NCBI RefSeq assembly: GCF_002887815.1
Contig: NZ_PDHO01000008.1
Location: forward strand, 1-64,000
DNA length: 64,000 bases
Source of the DNA: Mycobacterium sp. ENV421
Lineage (GTDB): Bacteria > Actinomycetota > Actinomycetes > Mycobacteriales > Mycobacteriaceae
Direction: 5' to 3'
Shown here: piece after piece, positions 53,319 to 62,088 of the stretch
How positions within the stretch are numbered: the first letter of the stretch is position 1
How the letters are laid out: the number at the start of each line of letters is the position of its first letter
Notes under the pieces: model-generated
Told to the model about the DNA's origin: nothing
The model's database searches: none
The model's input: the letters and a program-made list of their open reading frames with translations, nothing else
Program-made: the position numbers and the translations under genes

Positions 53319-54416
53319 ATGGACTTCACCAGAACAGAAGCGGCACAGGATCTTTCGGGTCTCGTCGGCACCATCGTCGACGCCGTCTGCACTCCTCAGC
53401 ACCAGCGTGAGCTGGACGGCCTCGAGCAGCGCTTCGACACCGAACTGTGGCGCAAGCTCATCGACGCGGACATCCTGTCCACCGCCGCACCGGAATCGGT
53501 GGGCGGCGCCGGGTTCGGCGTCCTGGAGCAGACGGCGATCCTGGCGGCGCTGGGCCGCCAGCTGGCCGCGGTGCCCTACCTGGAGTCGGTCGTCCTCGGC
53601 GCGGGAGCGCTGGGCCGGGTCGGCACACCGGAGCTGCGCGAGCAGTGGGCAGCCCCGGCGGTCGCCGGCGAGAAGATCCTGACCGTCGCCCTCGACGGGG
53701 AATTCGGTCAGGGCCCGGTGCAGGCCGCCGCCTCCGGTGGCGCGTTCCGCCTGACCGGCACCCGCACCCAGGTCCCATTCGGTCCGGTCGCGGACGCATT
53801 CCTGGTTCCCGCTGAAACCGATTCCGGCACAAAGATATTCCTGGTGGCAAAGGACGACGCCGGAGTATCCGTGACGCCGCTGCTGACCACCGGACTGAAC
53901 AGCGCAGGCGAGCTCGACCTCGCCGGCGTCGAGGTCGGCGCCGACCGGATCGTCGGTGACGCCGAGGTGCTGGCGTGGTTGTCCACCCACAAGACGTTGG
54001 GGTACACCGCCTTCCAGCTCGGCGTGCTGGAGCGGGCGCTCGAGTTGACGGCCGAGTACGCCCGCACCCGCGAGCAGTTCGACCGGCCGATCGGCAGCTT
54101 CCAGGCGGTCTCCGCCCGGCTTGCCGACGACTACATCGACATCAAGGGCCTTGGCCTGGCGCTGGTGCAGGCCTCCTGGCGGCTGTCTGAGGACCTGCCC
54201 GCCGACCCCGAAGTCGCCACCGCCGCGTTCTGGGCTGCCGAGGCGGGACACCGCGTCGCCCACACCACCGTGCACGTCCACGGTGGTGTCGGGATCGATG
54301 TCGACCACCAGGTGCACCGATACTTCCTCACTGCCAAGCAGATCGAGTTCGCACTGGGCGGCGCCACCGCGCAGCTGCGGCAGATCGGCCGTGAGCTGGC
54401 CGACACGCCGGCTTGA
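53319..54416 (+). CDS. fadE27: Acyl-CoA dehydrogenase subunit FadE27 (ChsE5)
   Basis: This 365-residue partner of FadE26 is of the same fold; it completes the FAD sites of the heterotetramer but is thought to lack its own catalytic base. ELTAEYARTREQFDRPIGSFQAV and HGGVGIDVDHQVHRYFLTAK are the typical acyl-CoA dehydrogenase C-terminal motifs. It overlaps fadD17 by 4 bp (TTGA). Order and length match Rv3505. Confidence 0.95.
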   Translation: MDFTRTEAAQDLSGLVGTIVDAVCTPQHQRELDGLEQRFDTELWRKLIDADILSTAAPESVGGAGFGVLEQTAILAALGRQLAAVPYLESVVLGAGALGRVGTPELREQWAAPAVAGEKILTVALDGEFGQGPVQAAASGGAFRLTGTRTQVPFGPVADAFLVPAETDSGTKIFLVAKDDAGVSVTPLLTTGLNSAGELDLAGVEVGADRIVGDAEVLAWLSTHKTLGYTAFQLGVLERALELTAEYARTREQFDRPIGSFQAVSARLADDYIDIKGLGLALVQASWRLSEDLPADPEVATAAFWAAEAGHRVAHTTVHVHGGVGIDVDHQVHRYFLTAKQIEFALGGATAQLRQIGRELADTPA

Positions 54417-55945
54417 CCGGATCGGTGAACCAGCCGACCGTCACCGACCTGCTGGCGCGGCTGGCTGACGTCGACGATCGCGGCATCCACGCCGACGATG
54501 GCTCGTATTCGACCTGGCGCCAACACATTCAGGATGCCGCCGATCTGGCGGCGGCACTCACAGCGCGGCTCGATCCGGCCAAGCCACCGCACGTCGGCGT
54601 GCTGCTGGGCAACACGCCGTTCTTTTCGTCGCTGCTGGTGGCGGCCGCGATGGCCGGACTGGTTCCGGTCGGGCTGAACCCGACCCGCCGCGGCGAGGCG
54701 CTGGCGCGTGACATCGCGACCGCCGACTGTCAGCTGGTGCTCGCCGATGGTGAGCTCGACACTTACGGCGCCGGTTTCGCCCCGGCGGGTATGGCCGTCA
54801 TCGACGTCGGTTCGCCGGAGTGGGCCGATGAGCTCGCACGGTTCCGCGGATCTCCGATCTCGTTCGCGCCCAGCACATCCGACGACCTGTTCATGCTGAT
54901 CTTCACCTCGGGCACCAGCGGCGACCCGAAGGCGGTGCGGTGCACCCACGAGAAGGTGGCCGTCCCGGGTGTGATGCTGTCCGAAAGATTCGGCCTCGGA
55001 CCCGCTGACACCTGCTACCTGTCGATGCCGTTGTTCCACTCCAATGCGGTGATGGCGGGCTGGGCCGTCGCGGTGGCGGCAGGGGCGTCGATTGCCTTGC
55101 GCCGCAAGTTCTCCGCCTCCCAGTTCATCCCGGATGCGCGCCGGTTCAACGCCACCTACGCCAATTACGTGGGCAAGCCGATGTCCTACATCCTGGCCAC
55201 TCCGGCTCGCCCGGACGATGCCGACAACCCGCTGCGGGTCGTCTACGGCAACGAAGCCGCGCCGCGCGACATCGACCGGTTCGCCGAGCGTTTCGGCGTG
55301 ACAGTGGTCGACGGTTTCGGATCCACCGAGGGCGGCGTCAACATCGCCCGCACCCCGGACACCCCCGAGGGTGCGCTGGGGCCGTTACCCGACGGTCTCG
55401 AGATCGTCGACGTCGAGACCGGCGAGCCATGCCCGCCGGGGGTCATCGGCGAGCTGGTGAACCTCACCGGGCCGGGTAACTTCCGCGGCTACTACAACGC
55501 CCCGGACGCCGAGTCGGAGCGGATGACCGGCGGGGTCTACCACAGCGGCGATCTGGCCTACCGCGACGACGCCGGCTACGTGCACTTCGCCGGCCGGCTG
55601 GGCGACTGGATGCGGGTCGACGGTGAGAACCTGGGCACCGCACCGATCGAGCGGGTGCTGATGCGCTATCCCGACGTGACCGAGGCGGCGGTCTATGCCA
55701 TCCCCGACCCCGCGGTCGGTGACCGGGTGATGGCCGCGCTGGTCATGCCCGAGGGCGCGACGTTCGACGTGACCGACTTCCGGAAGTTCCTGACCGCCCA
55801 AAGCGACCTCGGGCCCAAACAGTGGCCGGCGTTCGTGCGGGTCAGCACGTCGTTGCCGCGCACCGAGACGTTCAAGATCATCAAGCGCAAACTGTCCGCC
55901 GAGGCACTGGAGTGTGCCGACCCGGTGTTCGAAATCCGCCACTAG
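54413..55945 (+). CDS. fadD17: Acyl-CoA synthetase FadD17
   Basis: This 510-residue AMP-forming ligase activates steroid acids with shortened side chains (C24-type) as CoA thioesters in the known mycobacterial homologue. The AMP-binding loop is FTSGTSGDPKAV, followed by FGSTEGG and the hinge region SGDLAYRDDAGYVHFAGRLGDWMR and a C-terminal Lys (TFKIIKRKL). The start may be TTG 54413, overlapping fadE27, or GTG 54425. It converges with ilvX, overlapping by 4 bp, as in Rv3506. Confidence 0.92.
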   Translation: MTGSVNQPTVTDLLARLADVDDRGIHADDGSYSTWRQHIQDAADLAAALTARLDPAKPPHVGVLLGNTPFFSSLLVAAAMAGLVPVGLNPTRRGEALARDIATADCQLVLADGELDTYGAGFAPAGMAVIDVGSPEWADELARFRGSPISFAPSTSDDLFMLIFTSGTSGDPKAVRCTHEKVAVPGVMLSERFGLGPADTCYLSMPLFHSNAVMAGWAVAVAAGASIALRRKFSASQFIPDARRFNATYANYVGKPMSYILATPARPDDADNPLRVVYGNEAAPRDIDRFAERFGVTVVDGFGSTEGGVNIARTPDTPEGALGPLPDGLEIVDVETGEPCPPGVIGELVNLTGPGNFRGYYNAPDAESERMTGGVYHSGDLAYRDDAGYVHFAGRLGDWMRVDGENLGTAPIERVLMRYPDVTEAAVYAIPDPAVGDRVMAALVMPEGATFDVTDFRKFLTAQSDLGPKQWPAFVRVSTSLPRTETFKIIKRKLSAEALECADPVFEIRH

Positions 55946-57498
55946 CCGGTGATCGACGGCATGACCGCTTCGATGAGGTGCGGTCCCGGCTCGTCGAAGG
56001 CCCACCGCAGCGCGTCGGCAAGCTCCTCGGCGGTGCCCACCCGGCGGGCCGGAACACCCATGCCTTTGGAAATGCGAACGAAATCGATTGTGGGACTGGT
56101 CAAGTCCAGGAGTGACTCGGCTTTCGGGCCCGGCCGCTCCCCCACTGCCTCTGCTCCCACCCGCTGCAGTTCGATGCGCAGGATGTCGTAGGCACGGTTG
56201 GCGTAGACGACCGTGGTGACGTCGAGCTGTTCGCGGGCTTGGGTCCAGAGGGCCGAGATGGTGTACATCGCCGAACCGTCGGACTCCAGGCACAGCACCG
56301 GCCGATCCGGCGCGGCGATGGCGGCACCGACCGACACCGGCAGCGCATAGCCGATCGCGCCACCGGTCAGGGTGAGCCAGTCATGCGCCGGGGCGCCCGC
56401 CGTGGCCTGCGCCAGAAGGACTCCCGATGTGTTCGACTCGTCGACGACGATGGCATGTTCGGGCAGCAGCGCACCGATCACGTCGGCGGAGGTCATCACG
56501 TTGAGCGGACCGCTCGGCAACGACGGCCGCGACGCCACGGCGGTGGCGGCGGTCTCGTCCGGTGCGATCCGGTCGGCCAGCGTGCTCAGTGCGGCCCTGG
56601 CGCCGACGGGCCCGGCCAGGGTGTGTACCGCACAACCGTCGGGCACCAGATCACTCGGCTTGCCGGGATAGGCGAAGAACGACACCGGATGTGGCGCACC
56701 GGCCAGCACCAGATGTCGGGCTCCGGCGAGCTGGGCGGTCGCCGCTTCGGCGAAGTAGGCGAGCCGTTCGACAGCCGGCAGGCCGGCCCCGCGCTCCAGG
56801 CGAGTCGGGAAGGTTTCGCACAACACCTGCGCCCCGCACGCCTGCGCGAGCCGGACCGCGGCGGACAGTCCGTCGGCCCCGGTGGCGTCACCCCCGACCA
56901 TGATCACCGTCGGCTCACCCGAGCGCAGCGCCGACTCGACCTGTTCGGCATCGTGGAGGACCGCAGCCGGCTGTGCCGCAACCTCTTTCACACCGGATGC
57001 GCCCTCATCCCACGAGACATCCGCGGGCAGGATCAGGGTGGCGATGTGCCGGTGGGCGCGGGCAGACGCGATCGCGGCTGCGGTATCGGCGGCCACGTCG
57101 GCGACGGCCATCGTGCGGCGCACCCAGCCCGACACGGTCTGAGCCACCGAGTCGATATCTGACTCCAGCGGCGCGTCGTATTTCTTGTGATAGGTGGCGT
57201 GGTCGCCGACGACCACGACGGCGGGCACATGTGCCCGTCGTGCGTTGTGCAGGTTGGCCAGGCCGTTGCCCAGCCCCGGGCCCAGGTGCAGCAGGACCGC
57301 GGCGGGCTCGTCCGCGATGCGGGCGTAACCGTCGGCGGCCCCGGTGGCGACGCCCTCGAAAAGGGTGAGCACACCACGCATCTGCGGCACGGTGTCCAGC
57401 GCGGCGACGAAGTGCATCTCCGAGGTGCCGGGGTTGGCGAAGCACACCCGCACACCGTGGTCGACCAGGGTCGAGATCAGTGCCTGTGCGCCGTTCAC
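55942..57498 (-). CDS. ilvX: Acetolactate-synthase-like TPP enzyme IlvX (Rv3509c-type)
   Basis: This 518-residue thiamine-diphosphate enzyme of the benzoylformate decarboxylase/acetolactate synthase family carries the catalytic Glu in LTLFEGVATGAADGYAR and an ESDGSAMYT motif in place of the usual GDGS, followed 25 or so residues later by YANRAYDIL. The full ALS regulatory features are not seen, so true acetolactate synthesis is doubtful and a decarboxylase/ligase on a 2-oxoacid is as likely. It sits in the cholesterol cluster, as in M. tuberculosis, without known role there. Convergent with fadD17. Confidence 0.88.
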   Translation of the reverse strand: MNGAQALISTLVDHGVRVCFANPGTSEMHFVAALDTVPQMRGVLTLFEGVATGAADGYARIADEPAAVLLHLGPGLGNGLANLHNARRAHVPAVVVVGDHATYHKKYDAPLESDIDSVAQTVSGWVRRTMAVADVAADTAAAIASARAHRHIATLILPADVSWDEGASGVKEVAAQPAAVLHDAEQVESALRSGEPTVIMVGGDATGADGLSAAVRLAQACGAQVLCETFPTRLERGAGLPAVERLAYFAEAATAQLAGARHLVLAGAPHPVSFFAYPGKPSDLVPDGCAVHTLAGPVGARAALSTLADRIAPDETAATAVASRPSLPSGPLNVMTSADVIGALLPEHAIVVDESNTSGVLLAQATAGAPAHDWLTLTGGAIGYALPVSVGAAIAAPDRPVLCLESDGSAMYTISALWTQAREQLDVTTVVYANRAYDILRIELQRVGAEAVGERPGPKAESLLDLTSPTIDFVRISKGMGVPARRVGTAEELADALRWAFDEPGPHLIEAVMPSITG

Positions 57499-57525
57499 CC
57501 GACCGAGCTTAGTCAGCCCGGCGGG

Positions 57526-58656
57526 CTAGCTGTCGCGGATCGCGTCCAGTTTCCGCGTCGCGGCCTCGAAGCCCGTGACCAGTTCGGCGATGATGTCGGC
57601 GACCGGGCGGATCTCGTTCATCCGGCCCACGATCTGACCGACCGGCATCGCGACGGTGGATGGGTCCTCGGAGGCGCTCATTCGCTGATGCGCCTCGGAG
57701 ACCAGGATGTTCTGCAGCGGCATCGGCAACGGCTCGGGTGCACCCTCGGCGTCCCACGCCTCGGTCCACCGGCTCTTGAGCAGGCGGGCCGGCTTGCCGG
57801 TGTAGATGCGGCGACGCACCGTGTCACTCGAGGTGGCGGCCAGCAGCGCCTCCTGGATCACCGATGCTCCGCCCTCGGTGCGAACACCGAGGTCGTACTC
57901 GGCGGCGGTCAGGAACGCCGACCCCATCCAAACACCCTGTGCACCAAGCGCGAGCGCGGCAGCCACCTGGCGGCCAGTGCCGATACCACCCGCTGCGAGC
58001 ACGGCGACCGGCCGGTCCAGTCCAGCTAACCCATCGGTGACCTCCGGCACGAGCACCATCGAGGCGATCTCACCGGTGTGCCCGCCCGCCTCGTGGCCCT
58101 GGGCGATCACGATGTCGACGCCGTTCTCCGCGTGCCGCTGGGCATGCTTGGCGCTTCCGGCCAGCGCGGCCACCGGAACCCCGGCCTCGTGCACCTGGTC
58201 GATGACGTCCTTGGGCGGTGAGCCGAGCGCGTTCGCGATGAGCTTGATGGGGTGCCGCAGCGCAACCTCGACGTGGCTGCGGGCCACCGAGTGAAGCCAC
58301 CCGAGCACGCCTTCGGACTTCGCCTCGTCCTCGGGCAGCGGCGGCACTCCGAGGTCGGCGAGCGTCTTGGCGACGAAGTCCCGATGTGTCTGCGGGATCA
58401 GCTTGTTGATGTCGATCGACGAGCCCTCGGTGGGGACCTTCGCCGGCATCACCACGTCGACGCCGTACGGCTTGCCTTCGGTGTTGGCGTCCATCCACTG
58501 CAGCACGGCTTCGAGGTCGTCGGGGTCGTTGAACCGCACGCACCCCAGGACACCCATGCCGCCGGCGCGGGTGACCGCGGCGGCCACCTTCTCCGACGGG
58601 GTGAAGACGAAGATCGGATACTCGATGCCGAAGCGATCGCAGAGCTCGGTACGCAT
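57526..58656 (-). CDS. Nitronate monooxygenase/IpdC-like flavoprotein
   Basis: This 376-residue FMN TIM-barrel protein is of the 2-nitropropane dioxygenase family. FMN-phosphate loop IAQGHEAGGHTG and LAAGGIGTGRQVAAALALGAQGVWMG are present. In the steroid-ring pathway a relative, IpdC (Rv3553), reduces or dehydrogenates ring-derived CoA thioesters; here the gene is bound to fadD19 by a TGATG overlap, so a CoA-thioester substrate from the side chain is suggested. Its exact position is not a standard member of the M. tuberculosis cluster as I recall it. Confidence 0.87.
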   Translation of the reverse strand: MRTELCDRFGIEYPIFVFTPSEKVAAAVTRAGGMGVLGCVRFNDPDDLEAVLQWMDANTEGKPYGVDVVMPAKVPTEGSSIDINKLIPQTHRDFVAKTLADLGVPPLPEDEAKSEGVLGWLHSVARSHVEVALRHPIKLIANALGSPPKDVIDQVHEAGVPVAALAGSAKHAQRHAENGVDIVIAQGHEAGGHTGEIASMVLVPEVTDGLAGLDRPVAVLAAGGIGTGRQVAAALALGAQGVWMGSAFLTAAEYDLGVRTEGGASVIQEALLAATSSDTVRRRIYTGKPARLLKSRWTEAWDAEGAPEPLPMPLQNILVSEAHQRMSASEDPSTVAMPVGQIVGRMNEIRPVADIIAELVTGFEAATRKLDAIRDS

Positions 58657-60308
58657 CAGCTAGCGGCTCCAGCGTGCTTGGCGTGCACCTCGTCGGCGGG
58701 GCGCAGCTCGGTCTGGTCCTTGGCCCACTTGTAGTCGGGCTTGCCGGCGGGTGAGCGCTTGACCTCGTCGACGATCCAGAGGCTGCGCGGCACCTTGTAG
58801 CCGGCAATCTCCTTGCGCACGAAGACATCCAGATCGGCCAGCGACGGGCGGGCTCCCTTGCGGGGGGCGACGACGGCGGCAACGTGGTTGCCGAAGCGCG
58901 GATCGGGCACGCCGACCACCAGGGCGTCGAAGACGTCCGGATGGCCCTTGAGCGCGGCCTCCACCTCTTCGGGGTAGATCTTCTCGCCACCGCTGTTGAT
59001 CGACACCGAGCCGCGACCCAGCATCGTCACCGACCCGTCCGCCTCGACCTCGGCATAATCGCCGGGGATCGCGTAGCGCACGCCGTTGTAGGTCTTGAAA
59101 GTCTCCGCGGTCTTCTTCTCGTCCTTGTAGTACCCGACCGGGATGTTGCCCTTCTTGGCGATCACACCCCGCACGCCGGATCCGGGCTTGACCTCGTTGC
59201 CGTCCTCGTCGAGTACGACCGTCCGATGGTCGATGGTGACCCGCGGACCACCGTTGTGGTGTTCGCCCTTGGCCACGATGCTGGTGCCACCGAAGCCGGT
59301 CTCCGACGAGCCGATCGAGTCGGTGATGACCCGGTTGGGCAGCAGTTCGAGCAGCTTCTCCTTGAGGCTGGTGGAGAACAGCGCCGCGGTGCTGGCCAGC
59401 AGGAACAGCGACGACAGGTCGTATTCGCGGCCACCGTCCAGGGCGGCCTGCAGCGCGTCGAGCAGCGGCCGCGCCATGGCGTCGCCGGTGAAGAACAGCA
59501 GGTTCACCTTGTGCTCGTGGATGGTGCGCCACACTTCGTCGGCGTCGAATTCCGGTGACAGCACCGTGGTTTGGCCCGAGAAGATCGACATCCAGGTCGC
59601 CGACTGGGTGGCGCCGTGGATCATCGGCGGGATCGCGTAACGCACCATCGGCGGGTTCTCCGCGGCCGCCCGGGACAGATCGTATTCGTCCTTGACGAAC
59701 TCACCGGTGGCAAAGTCGGTGCCGCCGAACAGAACCCGGTAGATGTCCTCGTGGCGCCACATCACGCCCTTGGGGAAGCCGGTGGTCCCGCCGGTGTACA
59801 GCAGGTAGATGTCGTCCTCGCTGCGCTCGCCGAAGTCCCGCTCGGGTGAGGCTTCGGCGAGTGCGGCGTAGAACTCCACGCCGCCGTAGCGGGCGAAGTC
59901 CTTGTCGCTGCCGTCTTCGACCACGAGGATCGTCTTGACGTTCGGTGTCTCGGGCAGCACGTTGGCGACCCGGTCGGCGTACTGGCGTTCGTGCACCAAC
60001 GCGACCATGTCGGAGTTGTCGAACAGGTACCGCAGTTCGCCCTCGACATAGCGGAAGTTGACGTTGACCAGGATTGCGCCCGCCTTGATGGTGCCCAGCA
60101 TCGCGATGACGATCTCGATGCGGTTGCGGCAGTACAACCCGACCTTGTCGTCCTTCTTGACGCCATGGTCGAGGAGGTAGTGCGCGAAGCGGTTCGCCTT
60201 CTCCTCCAACTCGGCGAAGGTGATTTTGTCGTCACCACAAATGAAGGCGACGCGGTCTGGCACGGCGTCGATGGCGTGCTCGGCTAGATCAGCTATGTTC
60301 AGGGCCAC
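58656..60308 (-). CDS. fadD19: Steroid-26-oyl-CoA ligase FadD19
   Basis: This 550-residue AMP-forming ligase activates the C26 carboxylate of the cholesterol side chain (3-oxo-cholest-4-en-26-oate) as CoA ester. Motifs: YTGGTTGFPKGVMWRHED, SSETGFGG, PGDYAEVEADGSVTMLGRGS and GKPDYKWAK with the catalytic Lys. The start is GTG 60308, exactly where the promoter predicts transcription begins, so the mRNA is leaderless. Its stop overlaps the next gene's start. The orthologue Rv3515c is essential for growth on C-24 branched sterols in related actinobacteria. Confidence 0.96.
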   Translation of the reverse strand: MALNIADLAEHAIDAVPDRVAFICGDDKITFAELEEKANRFAHYLLDHGVKKDDKVGLYCRNRIEIVIAMLGTIKAGAILVNVNFRYVEGELRYLFDNSDMVALVHERQYADRVANVLPETPNVKTILVVEDGSDKDFARYGGVEFYAALAEASPERDFGERSEDDIYLLYTGGTTGFPKGVMWRHEDIYRVLFGGTDFATGEFVKDEYDLSRAAAENPPMVRYAIPPMIHGATQSATWMSIFSGQTTVLSPEFDADEVWRTIHEHKVNLLFFTGDAMARPLLDALQAALDGGREYDLSSLFLLASTAALFSTSLKEKLLELLPNRVITDSIGSSETGFGGTSIVAKGEHHNGGPRVTIDHRTVVLDEDGNEVKPGSGVRGVIAKKGNIPVGYYKDEKKTAETFKTYNGVRYAIPGDYAEVEADGSVTMLGRGSVSINSGGEKIYPEEVEAALKGHPDVFDALVVGVPDPRFGNHVAAVVAPRKGARPSLADLDVFVRKEIAGYKVPRSLWIVDEVKRSPAGKPDYKWAKDQTELRPADEVHAKHAGAAS

Positions 60309-60314
60309 GGACCC

Positions 60315-60343
60315 AAATTAGAACGTGTTACATTTCCTGACAA
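60315..60343 (-). promoter_or_regulatory. fadD19 promoter with KstR operator inside its spacer (60319-60332)
   Basis: On the minus strand -35 TTGTCA (60343-60338) and -10 TAATTT (60320-60315) are 17 bp apart. The KstR site TAGAACGTGTTACA (60319-60332 on the plus strand) fills most of the spacer, so repressor binding would block polymerase. On the plus strand a TACATT hexamer (60329-60334) may serve echA19. The site is identical to that at 52036-52049. Confidence 0.85.
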
Positions 60344-60376
60344 GTCTGTGGCAGTGACGCTGGAAGGCAGGTACCC

Positions 60377-61177
60377 GTGAGCGAGTCCGAAAAAAGCCCC
60401 GATGCCCTCATTGAGCAGCGCGGACACACTCTCATCGTCACGCTGAACCGGCCCGAGGCGCGCAACGCACTTTCCACCGAGATGCTCTCGATCATGGTGG
60501 AGGCGTGGGACCGCGTCGACAACGATCCGGAGATCCGCACCTGCATTCTGACGGGCGCCGGCGGCTACTTCTGCGCGGGGATGGACCTCAAGGGCGCGAC
60601 CAAGGCCCCTCCCGGTGACTCGTTCAAGAGCGGCGCCTTCGACCCGACGAAGATCGAGGGCCTGCTGAAGGGCCGCAGGCTCACCAAGCCGCTCATCGCG
60701 GCCGTCGAGGGCCCCGCCATCGCGGGGGGCACCGAGATCCTGCAGGGCACCGACATCCGGGTGGCGGGTGAGAGCGCGAAGTTCGGTATCTCCGAGGCCA
60801 AGTGGAGCCTGTATCCGATGGGGGGCTCGGCTGTCCGCCTGCCGCGGCAGATCCCGTACACCATCGCCTGCGACCTGCTGCTGACCGGCAGGCACATCAC
60901 CGCCGCGGAGGCGCTGTCCTACGGGCTGATCGGGTACGTCGTGCCCGACGGCACGGCTCTGGACAAGGCGCTCGAGATCGCCGAGGTGATCAACAACAAC
61001 GGCCCGCTCGCCGTACAGGCGATCCTCAAGACCATCCGCGAGGCCGAGGGCATGCACGAACTCGACGCGTTCAAGCCCGACACCGCCAACGGCATCCCGG
61101 TGTTCCTGTCCGACGACGCCAAGGAAGGTCCGCTGGCGTTCAAGGAGAAGCGGGCCCCTCAGTTCAAGATGCGCTAG
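60377..61177 (+). CDS. echA19: Enoyl-CoA hydratase EchA19
   Basis: This 266-residue crotonase-family enzyme hydrates the enoyl-CoA of the cholesterol side chain; the M. tuberculosis orthologue Rv3516 prefers steroid enoyl-CoA. Oxyanion-hole stretches [29 protein letters not shown] and [16 protein letters not shown] are present, and the acidic residues [11 protein letters not shown] are in the active-site region. Start GTG 60377 faces the fadD19 start 69 bp away. Its 3' end overlaps the convergent cutinase by 14 bp. Confidence 0.95.
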   Translation: MSESEKSPDALIEQRGHTLIVTLNRPEARNALSTEMLSIMVEAWDRVDNDPEIRTCILTGAGGYFCAGMDLKGATKAPPGDSFKSGAFDPTKIEGLLKGRRLTKPLIAAVEGPAIAGGTEILQGTDIRVAGESAKFGISEAKWSLYPMGGSAVRLPRQIPYTIACDLLLTGRHITAAEALSYGLIGYVVPDGTALDKALEIAEVINNNGPLAVQAILKTIREAEGMHELDAFKPDTANGIPVFLSDDAKEGPLAFKEKRAPQFKMR

Positions 61178-61919
61178 TCGCCTTCGGGGTCGTCGCCATT
61201 GCCGCAACGATCTTGTCCGCCGCGAAACCGGCTGCCTGCGCGGTCATTCCGTTGACGGCGTACGCCTGGTGGGCGCCATTGTTTCCGCCGGTCGGTGAGC
61301 AGATGGGGTCTTCGGGGACACACTGGTCGATGGTCTTGGCGGCGTAGAGGCTGCCCACCGTGATCGGTGGCGCGCTCCGGTCGATGGTGTTCAAGAACCC
61401 GTTGGACGGCTTGCCGAACAACGCGACGGCCGAGACGTGCTTGGCGATCTCCGGCGCCATGGGCCCGGTGATGCCGTCGGGCGGGATGTAGCCATCCGGG
61501 ATCTTGTCGGCCGTGACATAGCCGGCCACCGCCGCGCCCTGCGAATAGCCACCGAGCACCATCTTGGTGTCCGGACACCGATTCGCCATGTCGCGGACCC
61601 GGTTACTCGCGTCGATCACGCCATCGGCTGCGGTCGAAAACTGCAGCGATGCAGGGTAATTCACCGCATACACGTCGACCGACTTACCCGCCAGTTGCGG
61701 CTGAGCTCGCAGCTCGTCGACGAACGCCTGCCCGATGCCGCCGACGCCGGGCGGTTCGAAGGTGCCACGGGCGAAGACCACCTCCACGTCGGGACATCCC
61801 TCATCGGCCGAGGCGACCGGGATGCCCGCCGGCGCCGTCACCAGCGTCGCGGTGGTCAGCATCGCAGCGACAAAGAAGCGCCGCAGGTAATGGGCCTGGT
61901 CAGATTCGGTCACACTCAT
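61164..61919 (-). CDS. Secreted cutinase-like lipase/esterase
   Basis: This 251-residue exported serine esterase of the cutinase family hydrolyses ester bonds of lipids at the cell surface. A signal peptide ([24 protein letters not shown]) precedes the alpha/beta-hydrolase with [12 protein letters not shown], nucleophile Ser in [10 protein letters not shown], Asp in PEDPIC and the His in [10 protein letters not shown]; four Cys should form two disulphides. ATG 61919 has GGGGCGAG upstream. It lies between echA19 and cyp142, where M. tuberculosis has an unrelated gene (Rv3517), so it is an insertion here. A supply of lipid-derived acids for the cluster is possible. Confidence 0.92.
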   Translation of the reverse strand: MSVTESDQAHYLRRFFVAAMLTTATLVTAPAGIPVASADEGCPDVEVVFARGTFEPPGVGGIGQAFVDELRAQPQLAGKSVDVYAVNYPASLQFSTAADGVIDASNRVRDMANRCPDTKMVLGGYSQGAAVAGYVTADKIPDGYIPPDGITGPMAPEIAKHVSAVALFGKPSNGFLNTIDRSAPPITVGSLYAAKTIDQCVPEDPICSPTGGNNGAHQAYAVNGMTAQAAGFAADKIVAAMATTPKATSAS

Positions 61920-62030
61920 CTCGCCCCACAACTAGTCACGATGTCGCCCCGGTCCGGCAAGCAACCCCGCTCGCCCCGGGATGGGGTCGTTTTTCCCAGA
62001 ATCGGGAGTAGTCAAACACCCGAGCGTCAC

Positions 62031-62047
62031 CCCAGCGTCACGCTGGG
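62031..62047 (-). terminator. Hairpin downstream of cyp142
   Basis: CCCAGCG-TCA-CGCTGGG is a perfect 7-bp stem with a 3-nt loop, 41 bp after the cyp142 stop and about 110 bp before the cutinase start on the same strand. No U-tract follows. It probably separates the two transcripts. Confidence 0.5.
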
Positions 62048-62088
62048 CGTCGGCCGTGACTCTGGTATGACGGTCGTGCGAGTCGCGC

